This document shows, in pieces, positions 45,006-51,588 of a stretch of 64,000 nt of DNA. Below the pieces are notes generated by a model, which did no database searches, was not told where the DNA came from, and was given only the letters and a program-made list of their open reading frames with translations. Position 1 is the first letter of the stretch, and every line of letters starts with the position of its first letter. Where the stretch lies: contig NZ_JXCA02000002.1 in the NCBI RefSeq assembly GCF_000828085.3, forward strand, positions 193,616-257,615, written 5' to 3'. The translations under genes and the position numbers were made by a program. This stretch comes from Scytonema tolypothrichoides VB-61278. GTDB taxonomy: Bacteria > Cyanobacteriota > Cyanobacteriia > Cyanobacteriales > Nostocaceae.

Positions 45006-45172
45006 TCAGATCTTGCACCTTGACTTTAGTAGGCCTTGAACTTCAGTTCAAGGCTCATAGGCAAAGTCCGTTAAAACGGACTGAAAGACTCAGCCAGTCC
45101 GTTTTAACGGACTTAAACTTTGAGCCAAGAAATTTATTTCTTGGCGGACGAGAATTATGGTGCAAGATCTGA
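45006..45172. mobile_element. MITE-like element B with perfect 14-bp terminal repeats
   Basis: A 167-bp element with TCAGATCTTGCACC at 45006-45019 and its exact complement at 45159-45172. The interior contains further palindromes: TTGAACTTCAGTTCAA, GTCCGTTAAAACGGAC, a second GTCCGTTTTAACGGAC, and GCCAAGAAATTTATTTCTTGGC. No target duplication is obvious. Its right end is only 6 bases before the hisC start codon. A degenerate relative is at 2847-2992. Confidence 0.8.
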
Positions 45173-45178
45173 TATTAC

Positions 45179-46267
45179 ATGAGTTTCCACTATTCACGCA
45201 TGAGCTATTTCCGTCCTGCTATTGACGCCATGACTGGCTACATTCCTGGTGAACAGCCCAAACCAGGAACAAAAATTATCAAACTCAACACAAATGAAAA
45301 TCCCTATCCGCCCTCCCCAAAGGCGATGGAAGTGCTGCACAATTTAGATGGTGAATGGCTACGACGCTACCCTGATCCATTTGCAAGAGATTTTTGTCAG
45401 GCGGTGAGTGATGCGCTGGGAGTACCTGCAGATTGGGTGATTGTGGGTAACGGGAGTGATGAGTTGCTGAATGTGCTGATACGCTGTTGTGCGGAGGGAA
45501 GCTTACGCAAAGTCGTGTATCCCATGCCAACCTACGTGCTGTATCGGACTTTATCAGCCATGCAACCTGCACAAGTAGTTGAGGTTCCTTACCCTGCCAA
45601 TTTTCAGTTACCAATTAAAGAACTTGTTGCGGCGAATAGAGTAATTACGTTTATTGCTTCTCCGAATAGTCCCTCTGGTCATGCAGTACCTTTAGATGAT
45701 CTGCGAGAATTGGCGCAGCAAGTCTCAGGAATTGTGGCGATTGATGAGGCTTACGTTGACTTTGCTGAGTATAGCGCGTTGCCCTTGGTGCAAGAATTCG
45801 AGAACGTGATTGTGTTACGTACTTTGTCCAAAGGGTATTCCTTGGCTGGGTTGCGAATGGGTTTTGGGGTGGCGAATCCAAAACTGCTAGCGGGGTTATT
45901 TAAGGTCAAAGATAGTTATAACATTGATGCGATCGCCCAAGCAGTCGGTACCGCAGCAATGGAAGATCAAGCTTACAAGAATGCTTGTGCAGACAAAGTA
46001 AAAATCTTGCGGACTCAGCTAGCGCAAGATTTGAAGAATCTAAGATGGAGAGTGCTTGATTCTGAAGCTAACTTTGTTTTGACAACTCCCACCGAGGGAA
46101 ATGCAGAGTCTCTTTACTTGGCATTGAAAAAACGAGGAATTTTGGTGCGTTACTTCAAGCAAGCTGGGTTAGAAGATAAGCTGCGGATTACGGTTGGGAC
46201 GGATGAGCAAAACCAGATGTTGATACAAGCGTTAGTTAGCGTCAAAGAACAAAAGCAGACACTCTAA
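45179..46267 (+). CDS. hisC: Histidinol-phosphate aminotransferase
   Basis: A 362-residue class II-type aminotransferase of histidine biosynthesis. Diagnostic sequence: LNTNENPYPPSP near the N-terminus, VIVGNGSDELL, YVDFAEY, and the PLP Lys in LRTLSKGYSLAGLRMGFG. The ATG at 45179 lies 6 bases after a MITE end; an in-frame ATG at 45200 (MSYFRPAIDAM) is equally plausible and matches the usual start of the family. If the upstream start is used, the ribosome-binding region was donated by the element. Confidence 0.93.
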   Translation: MSFHYSRMSYFRPAIDAMTGYIPGEQPKPGTKIIKLNTNENPYPPSPKAMEVLHNLDGEWLRRYPDPFARDFCQAVSDALGVPADWVIVGNGSDELLNVLIRCCAEGSLRKVVYPMPTYVLYRTLSAMQPAQVVEVPYPANFQLPIKELVAANRVITFIASPNSPSGHAVPLDDLRELAQQVSGIVAIDEAYVDFAEYSALPLVQEFENVIVLRTLSKGYSLAGLRMGFGVANPKLLAGLFKVKDSYNIDAIAQAVGTAAMEDQAYKNACADKVKILRTQLAQDLKNLRWRVLDSEANFVLTTPTEGNAESLYLALKKRGILVRYFKQAGLEDKLRITVGTDEQNQMLIQALVSVKEQKQTL

Positions 46268-46350
46268 GAAAGAAGCACCCAAGGAAGTACCGAAGAAGAA
46301 AAAACACTTCTTCCCTCTTCCTGTTTTTTATTTCGTACAGTACAGTGGCA

Positions 46351-46413
46351 GAAGTGGTAAAGAAGTTTGTCCGAAGCTAATAGAGCGTCTGACGGAAGTT
46401 GGACGAGTGAGGT
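46351..46413. repeat. 63-bp direct repeat R1 downstream of peptide gene 1
   Basis: Matches R2 at 47001-47063 at 58 of 63 positions, 650 bases apart. Both lie just after the stop of a double-glycine-leader peptide gene. One plus-strand frame (SGKEVCPKLIERLTEVGRVR) stays open in both copies, with several third-position differences. Confidence 0.85.
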
Positions 46414-46425
46414 AGTATGACAATA

Positions 46426-46659
46426 CTACAGATTGAACAAGCTTATGAGTATACTTTTTCCAAGGTCTTCCCCGGCTTGACCGAAATTTTGCCCGGCTGT
46501 CTCATACTTTTTGCCTATGGCATCCCCTATTTCCGACCAAGTAACTCCCCCTACAACACCCAGCAATTCCTCTTGTGTTAGTTCCAAACAGGACTCCTGT
46601 TCGCTTTCTCTCGCACGTGTGGTTTGATTGCTTGTGGTTTGATTGTCAGTAATTTTCAT
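46426..46659 (-). CDS. Double-glycine-leader peptide 1 (bacteriocin/RiPP precursor-like)
   Basis: A 77-residue peptide. The leader, about residues 1-38, is polar and carries the consensus LELTQEELLGVVGG, the double-glycine signal recognised by peptidase-containing ABC exporters. The remaining 39-residue core begins with VTWSEIGDAIG and is Gly-rich (GQNFGQAGEDLGK) with no Cys. GAGG lies 10 bases before the ATG. No modification enzyme or exporter gene is nearby. It could be a class II-type bacteriocin or another secreted signal. It is paralogous in leader pattern to the peptide at 47108-47314. Confidence 0.6.
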   Translation of the reverse strand: MKITDNQTTSNQTTRARESEQESCLELTQEELLGVVGGVTWSEIGDAIGKKYETAGQNFGQAGEDLGKSILISLFNL

Positions 46660-47107
46660 CTTGTTTCCTCAGTTGATTTTGTGGTCTAGCTTATAACAAT
46701 CAATCTTTCAGTACCATCTGTAATAGTAAGTAGATTGATGACAGTACAATCTGTCCAAAGGAGTAAGTATTCCTACATGATTGTACTCAGAAAACTTGAT
46801 GGGATTTCGTAACTCAGTATTCAACCAAAAGCCTTTGTCAACGGTATAAACCTAAACCAAAACAGCAAGCCTTCTTACTAGGGAAGTAAGTTGCTGGCTG
46901 GTGACAAAATTAGCCGGAATAAGGTTAAGCACAAATGCTCACCTGGTCAGTTGACACTTTTCGAGCACCTGGGAGGTATCCCAATGCCCCCAAGTGGGGT
47001 GAAGTGGTAAAGAAGTTTGTCCGGAGCTTTTAGAGCGTTTGACGGAAGTTGCACGAGTGAGGTGTGATATACAATCACCATTACAACCTATCCCGGGCTA
47101 CCATGCT
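46660..47107. other. Intergenic region between two leader-peptide genes
   Basis: 448 bases. It holds the 63-bp repeat R2 at 47001-47063 and a short palindrome near 46875-46895 (CTTACTAGGGAAGTAAG). Otherwise no gene. Confidence 0.55.
47001..47063. repeat. 63-bp direct repeat R2 downstream of peptide gene 2
   Basis: Second copy of the repeat at 46351-46413 (58 of 63 bases identical), placed about 45 bases beyond the stop codon of peptide gene 2. The open plus-strand frame reads SGKEVCPELLERLTEVARVR in this copy. Confidence 0.85.
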
Positions 47108-47314
47108 TCACTGCTCATCATCGGCTAAAATGGGGCCTAGTAAGGGAAGAGATTGTAAAGTAGGACGCGCTGTTTCGTACACAATATTTACAGCCCTAAC
47201 AATAGCGTCCGCGACTCCCACCCGCGCGCCGCCGGTAACGCAGAGTAATTCCTCCTCTGTTAGTTCTTGTAGTTCTTCTGCTGGTTTAACCTGCTCGTCG
47301 TTGTATTTCTGCAT
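47108..47314 (-). CDS. Double-glycine-leader peptide 2 (bacteriocin/RiPP precursor-like)
   Basis: A 68-residue peptide starting MQKYNDEQ. The leader contains ELTEEELLCVTGG at about residues 17-29, a double-glycine signal. The core of 39 residues starts ARVGVADAIVRAVNIVY and ends LLGPILADDEQ; it is amphipathic and has no Cys (the Cys is in the leader). The ATG at 47314 is preferred, but an in-frame GTG at 47350 would add 12 residues. It lies 449 bases from peptide gene 1, in the same orientation, with the same downstream repeat, indicating a duplication of the whole unit. Confidence 0.6.
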   Translation of the reverse strand: MQKYNDEQVKPAEELQELTEEELLCVTGGARVGVADAIVRAVNIVYETARPTLQSLPLLGPILADDEQ

Positions 47315-47729
47315 GGAAATACCGTCCAATTTGTAACTTTGCGATACCACTCTACCACTACTTACTCAGTATGGTATACGAAAAAATTAATTTTTATACT
47401 AAGTATATACTTTATATATAGAATTATACTCAACCTTTATATTCCAATACGGTTCAGTTAAGAATAATAGTAGTAGCGCGTCTAGTCTATTTTGTTGGGT
47501 ACTAGACGCGCTACTACACAAAATCAGGTTTTTAGCTCTAACTGAACCGTATTGCTTTATATTCACTAGATATACCTGATCAATACTTAGTAGATCAACC
47601 TTGTAGATCAACCGTTTGGACAGTAGAAAAAAATTTTTGCTTGTGCGGGTTCTGGCGTTAGCCCGCAGGGCGATCGCGCCTCTACAGAAAGTTCATAACT
47701 TTGAATCTGCTATCTAGTCACCCAAGTTG
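47315..47729. other. Intergenic region with a nested palindrome
   Basis: 415 AT-rich bases upstream of peptide gene 2 and downstream of folC (both minus strand). It contains the family A element at 47445-47554 and a repeat phrase with a HIP1 site near 47660. No gene. Confidence 0.6.
47445..47554. repeat. MITE-like element, family A copy 3 with inner palindrome
   Basis: A 110-bp element with outer arms CAATACGGTTCAGTTA and TAACTGAACCGTATTG (16-bp perfect). Inside it a second perfect 16-bp palindrome, TAGTAGCGCGTCTAGT with its complement, lies around a 14-base loop. The ends match those of the copies at 627-684 and 26807-26867. Confidence 0.85.
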
Positions 47730-49046
47730 CTAGTTGGTTCCTAAAAAATGCCCAACTAAATATAGCGAACCACACAAGATGACCAAATTATCCCTTTGAG
47801 CAAAAGCTGCCGAAAGGGCTGATAATAGATCTGAGTAAGTATGACAAAAACTCAATTCTGGGCAGAACCTTAAAGCTAGCAAAGCTAATTCCTCAGGATT
47901 TGCTGAACTATGATCAGGAACTGGCACTAAATACAATCGGTCATTTGGTCGCAGTAAGATTTTAAAGATCTCCTCATGCTCTTTTGTAGAAAGCATTCCC
48001 ATCACCCAACTGACCGATTGCTGAGTAGTCTCCCCTTCCTGCTTGCGCTTAGGGGTTAGGGGTGGGGTTAAACTATCCACATAATCTCGCAAAACTTGGG
48101 CAGCTGCTGGATTATGAGCACCATCTAGCAACAATTTATGATTTCTCCAAGTTGTCCATTGCATCCGCCCCAGCCATTTTGTGTTTGCCATTCCTTGAAT
48201 GATGGCTTCCTCAACTATATTCCAACCCTGCGTTTGTAGAATTTCTATAGCGGCTAAAGCTAAAGCGGAATTGGTCAACTGAATTTGTCCCTGTAGCGGT
48301 AAAGGATATTTAATTTGTTTTGAATTATGTTTTGAATTATGTTTTGAATTATATATTGTTTGATATTCTCCCCATCCTGGAGAAATACACTGTGAACGTT
48401 GAGGCATAATTACAGGACATTGTAATTCTAAAGCACGCGATCGCACAACTTGTTCAGCTTCCCTTGGCAATGGTCCCACAACAGCAGGACACCCAGCTTT
48501 AAGAATACCAGCTTTTTCTCTGGCAATATCGGCAACCGTAGAACCGAGAACCTGCCAATGTTCACGGCTAATCGAAGTGATAATAGTAACTAGAGGTTTT
48601 GAGCAGACGTTTGTTGCATCCAAGCGTCCTCCTAATCCAACTTCTACCACCGCCACATCTACTTTAGCTTGTGCGAAATATAACCAAGCAGCAGCGGTAA
48701 TGACTTCAAATTGAGTTGGTGACTCTTCTCCTTGGGGAACTGCTGCTTGCACTTGCAGCAATAATTGGCAAAATTCCTCTGAGGAAATTGGCTGTTCGTT
48801 GAGACAAATGCGTTCTGTCCAATCTACCAAATGAGGTGAGATGTAGCGTCCCGTGCGATAACCTGCTTGAGTGAGGATAGAACTGAGGTAAGCACAAACG
48901 GAACCTTTGCCATTAGTACCAGCAACATGAATAACTGGGACTTGATCCTGGGGATTATCTAGATTTGCCAGCAGCTTGACAATACGTTCTAACCCGAGGT
49001 GAACGCCAAAGTGTTGAAAGGGTTGAAGTAAAGAGTCGATATCCAC
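47730..49046 (-). CDS. folC: Bifunctional dihydrofolate/folylpolyglutamate synthase
   Basis: A 438-residue Mur-ligase-family enzyme that adds glutamate to dihydropteroate and folates. The P-loop is HVAGTNGKGSVCAYLSSIL near residue 40, YISPHLVDWTERICLN is the folate-site loop, and LLLDGAHNPAAAQVL is the conserved C-terminal motif. A small insertion reads SKHNSKHNSKQ (encoded by a 12-bp tandem repeat near 48320-48357) between the second and third domain and is not a normal family feature. The start at 49046 gives the usual length. Confidence 0.93.
   Translation of the reverse strand: MDIDSLLQPFQHFGVHLGLERIVKLLANLDNPQDQVPVIHVAGTNGKGSVCAYLSSILTQAGYRTGRYISPHLVDWTERICLNEQPISSEEFCQLLLQVQAAVPQGEESPTQFEVITAAAWLYFAQAKVDVAVVEVGLGGRLDATNVCSKPLVTIITSISREHWQVLGSTVADIAREKAGILKAGCPAVVGPLPREAEQVVRSRALELQCPVIMPQRSQCISPGWGEYQTIYNSKHNSKHNSKQIKYPLPLQGQIQLTNSALALAAIEILQTQGWNIVEEAIIQGMANTKWLGRMQWTTWRNHKLLLDGAHNPAAAQVLRDYVDSLTPPLTPKRKQEGETTQQSVSWVMGMLSTKEHEEIFKILLRPNDRLYLVPVPDHSSANPEELALLALRFCPELSFCHTYSDLLSALSAAFAQRDNLVILCGSLYLVGHFLGTN
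48320..48356. repeat. 12-bp tandem repeat inside folC
   Basis: Three copies of TTTTGAATTATG (the third slightly altered) lie inside the folC frame and encode the KHNS repeats. Being a multiple of three, it adds residues without a frameshift. Confidence 0.8.
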
Positions 49047-49133
49047 AAAAGCTAGTCAAATATTAAGTATAATTTTTTACGCTATCAACAGTGAACAGGA
49101 ACTGGTAACCGATAACTGATAACTGATAAACAA

Positions 49134-49166
49134 AACCGACTGCCCTATGAATCAAAACAGTCGGTT
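49134..49166 (-). terminator. Rho-independent terminator of psbY
   Basis: A perfect 9-bp stem AACCGACTG/CAGTCGGTT, read on the minus strand, is followed by TTTTGTTT. It lies 38 bases after the psbY stop and before folC. Confidence 0.75.
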
Positions 49167-49204
49167 GGTATTTTATGGTGTGAATCAGACTTTATGCTTA
49201 TTTT

Positions 49205-49333
49205 TTACGCTTCTTTATTCAAAAAGTTTTGCAATTGATTGAGAGCAGCAGCACCAATGTTAAAGACTGCCCAACCAGCAGCAATGAGAAGTGGTGCTAA
49301 AACAATGATCAAACGCATATCTGGAAGACTCAT
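49205..49333 (-). CDS. psbY: Photosystem II protein PsbY
   Basis: A 42-residue single-helix protein, [37 protein letters not shown]... in outline. The family signature is [21 protein letters not shown]. PsbY is a peripheral low-mass subunit beside cytochrome b559. GAGG is 8 bases upstream of the ATG. The gene is too short for a usual length filter and is easily missed. It lies on the minus strand upstream of folC with its own terminator. Confidence 0.9.
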   Translation of the reverse strand: MSLPDMRLIIVLAPLLIAAGWAVFNIGAAALNQLQNFLNKEA

Positions 49334-49648
49334 ATCTACAACCTCTTTCCACTTTAATAAAGTTTTGTCAACTTTTCTCATTATTTATTTTGTCATTAAA
49401 CCAGTCAACTTTGCCAAACAATACGTAAAGAATCTTTACAAAAACTGGGGGTGTAAGGGTGTAAGGGGAGCCAGTGTTGGGGTGAGGCAGTCCGCAGAAC
49501 AGGTGGTTTCCCCAAGGAGGAACTGCCGTTCGTCGTAGACGTGCCGCAGGCATAAGGGTTCCCCGACTTGAGGCATCTGGCGTTGTGGGAAAGAGGAAAA
49601 TCCTATGTCGAAGAACTTCCCCTGGACCGGGTGTTCCCCTGCTTCTTC
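49334..49648. other. Repeat-rich intergenic region upstream of psbY
   Basis: 315 bases. It holds the probable psbY promoter on the minus strand and a G+C-rich repeat block (about 49445-49590), with GTGTAAGGG tandem phrases and GTTCCCCGACTTG, the latter also found near 5575. No gene. Confidence 0.6.
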
Positions 49649-50179
49649 TTACTCGGGTGGTTTAAACCCAATATCCGTACCCTTGCCTGCATGAACCAAC
49701 GCTAACTTTTTGTAACGTTCAGCATGTTCAATCAGTTCTGCTGCTTCAGCTTCAGAAATTTGGCGGACGACTTTACCAGGAACACCCACAACCAGGGATA
49801 AGGGCGGTACATCTTTTGTGACGACTGCACCTGCACCAATAATGCTACTGGCACCTACCCGTACACCATCTAGAACAATTGCGCCAATTCCAATTAAGCT
49901 GCCGTGTTCAATATAGGCAGAGTGTACAACAGCGCGATGTCCCACAGTGACATGATCTTCTAACACTGTGGGTAACCCAGGATCACCGTGTAATATTGCT
50001 CCATCCTGAATGTTTGTACATTCGCCAATTTCTATGGATTCCACATCTGCCCTCACAACTGCCCCGTACCATATGCTCACCCCAGCTGCAATTTTTACTG
50101 AACCCATAACAATAGCGTTCGCTGCGATAAAGGCAGCTTGAGAAATATCAGGAGAAGACCAGTAGGAAGCGATAGACAC
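49649..50179 (-). CDS. Gamma carbonic anhydrase family protein (left-handed beta helix)
   Basis: A 176-residue hexapeptide-repeat protein. The start is set at the GTG 50179 because the following MSIASYWSSPDIS matches where the family begins; the frame is open for 74 further codons upstream without family-like sequence. Hexapeptide turns run from about residue 15 to 140, with the His metal ligands in ILHGDPG and GHRAVVHSAYIEHG. The gene group (CaiE/PaaY/gamma-CA) includes homologues of CcmM and of mitochondrial complex I subunits. Activity is not shown by sequence. Confidence 0.85.
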   Translation of the reverse strand: MSIASYWSSPDISQAAFIAANAIVMGSVKIAAGVSIWYGAVVRADVESIEIGECTNIQDGAILHGDPGLPTVLEDHVTVGHRAVVHSAYIEHGSLIGIGAIVLDGVRVGASSIIGAGAVVTKDVPPLSLVVGVPGKVVRQISEAEAAELIEHAERYKKLALVHAGKGTDIGFKPPE

Positions 50180-50372
50180 GGTAGAATAGAGGTGTGGTAC
50201 CCAGGAACACTGGAGGAACTCCAACCTTGGTAGGTTGCAAAACCAGGATATCACGGTGTAGAGCCACAAGGCTCGCAAGGGCAGCAGTAAATCGGTGTCC
50301 AACAAGTTGGAGCAGAAGTGTAAAAGGAACCAACACGACTGGTGAAGACAAAAATATGTTTGTACGCACTTC
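50180..50372. other. Long leader between divergent genes
   Basis: 193 bases separate the gamma-CA start and the TIGR02652 gene. It is not AT-rich as promoters here usually are, stays open in two minus-strand frames, and has short hairpins such as GAGCC-ACAA-GGCTC. It may contain a structured RNA or a decayed coding piece. I could not identify it. Confidence 0.25.
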
Positions 50373-50885
50373 ATGATGAATCCAGCCTTGCAGTACCCCA
50401 TATTCGGTGCAGAAATTCAGTGTCCCCATTGCCGCCAAACAATCCCGGCTTTGACACTAACCGACACTTATTTATGTCCGCGTCATGGCGCGTTTGAAGC
50501 AAATCCTGAAACTGGGGAACTCATCCACCTACAATCAGGACGTCATTGGCGAAGATGGAATGGCGACTGGTATCGGCAACACACTCATCCCGATGGCATT
50601 CGGTTTGAAATTCATGAAGCACTAGATAAGCTTTATACCCAAGGCTATCGAGCGACACGGGTAGTTATTGCTAGACGCTATCAAGAGTTGATGAGTGGTT
50701 ATCTAGAGCGTAGCACTCACTGGCGTTCTGGACAGTCGGAAGCAACTTCGGCGCGACTTTATGGTTTACCTGTGGAGTTTAGCGCTGATTCGTTGGATGA
50801 TCCCTGTTGGGATGTGATTAATTTTGATTTGGAAAAAGAACCTGGTGTACCAGTACGGTATCCCTATTTCCGATTATTTGAGTAA
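50373..50885 (+). CDS. TIGR02652 family cyanobacterial protein
   Basis: A 170-residue protein conserved in cyanobacteria (TIGR02652). It has an N-terminal zinc-ribbon-like CPHC...CPRHG pair (about residues 17-38), a WRRWNGDWYRQ stretch, and a C-terminal DDPCWDVINFDLEKEPGVPVRYPYFRLFE block. Two ATG codons stand at the start. No function is known for the family. Confidence 0.75.
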   Translation: MMNPALQYPIFGAEIQCPHCRQTIPALTLTDTYLCPRHGAFEANPETGELIHLQSGRHWRRWNGDWYRQHTHPDGIRFEIHEALDKLYTQGYRATRVVIARRYQELMSGYLERSTHWRSGQSEATSARLYGLPVEFSADSLDDPCWDVINFDLEKEPGVPVRYPYFRLFE

Positions 50886-50997
50886 TTCTTAGTTGTCAAA
50901 CAACCTGCTGCTTAGAGGACTCTGCCGTTGAGTCATTTGTTTTTTGTCCTTTGTCGTTTAGCAAAGGACAAATGACAAATAACAAAGGAAAAAAATT

Positions 50998-51441
50998 ATG
51001 CATCACGCTTCTATTCGTACAGGAAATATTCATCGGGCGATTGCCTTCTACGAACAACTAGGGTTTACAGTCTGTGAACGCTTCACAACAGGCTACACTC
51101 TTGCATGTTGGATGGAAGGACTCAACGGCAGAATTGAGCTGGTCCAAATTCCGGAACCAAAACCTGCCCCAGATGCATTTGCAGATGAACACTACGTGGG
51201 GTACTATCATCTCTCGTTTGATTTAACTGAGATAACACCGGATTTATCTAGTTGGTTAACAAATTTAAAAGAACGTTTTTTGGTGTTATCAAAATATGAC
51301 CCTGACCTGCTACAACCACTGAAAATTCTTTTGGAACCTACACAGCAGCAGATAGGTCATAAAATTTATGAAGTCACTTTTATTGCAGATACTGATAATT
51401 TGCCTCTAGAATTTATCCGCTCTTTAGCGACACTCTCCTAG
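50998..51441 (+). CDS. VOC (glyoxalase/dioxygenase-like) superfamily protein
   Basis: A 147-residue VOC-fold protein. The N-terminus MHHASIRTGNIHRAIAFYEQLGFTV contains the first metal-ligand His and the GF turn of the fold, and GYYHLSFDLTEI and VTFIADTDNLPLEF provide the second-half positions. The divalent metal ligands are only partly matched, so the reaction is unknown. It stands alone, 112 bases after the TIGR02652 gene on the same strand. Confidence 0.85.
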   Translation: MHHASIRTGNIHRAIAFYEQLGFTVCERFTTGYTLACWMEGLNGRIELVQIPEPKPAPDAFADEHYVGYYHLSFDLTEITPDLSSWLTNLKERFLVLSKYDPDLLQPLKILLEPTQQQIGHKIYEVTFIADTDNLPLEFIRSLATLS

Positions 51442-51588
51442 TTGAATTTCTGATTTTTTATCTGTAGAATACTAATTTGCTCTGGTTTTGTGTTGTTAAG
51501 ATCACAGACCACTCAGAAAACCCAAATTATTATATTCAAGAAGAATAAAAATTTTGTAACTTCCTTTACAGACAATATAGTAAAATTT

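Larger units (their letters stand above)
44847..45178. other. Intergenic region with two nested-palindrome elements
   Basis: 332 bases between the solute-binding protein gene and hisC. Almost all of it is explained by two MITE-like elements at 44920-44990 and 45006-45172, described separately. No gene is present. Confidence 0.7.

Noticed and set aside
49239..49538. 99-codon plus-strand frame across psbY
   Set aside because: It is antisense to psbY, which has a clear family signature and its own ribosome-binding site.
50180..50372. SRP RNA (ffs) or other known small RNA in the divergent spacer
   Set aside because: AGGGCAGCAGTAAATCGG looked SRP-like, but the GUCAGG and GGAA tetraloop parts of the SRP core are absent.
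50148..50438. 96-codon minus-strand frame overlapping the gamma-CA and TIGR02652 genes
   Set aside because: Overlaps two genes with recognised families in other frames, and no family or ribosome-binding site supports it. Kept only as an open question for the spacer.
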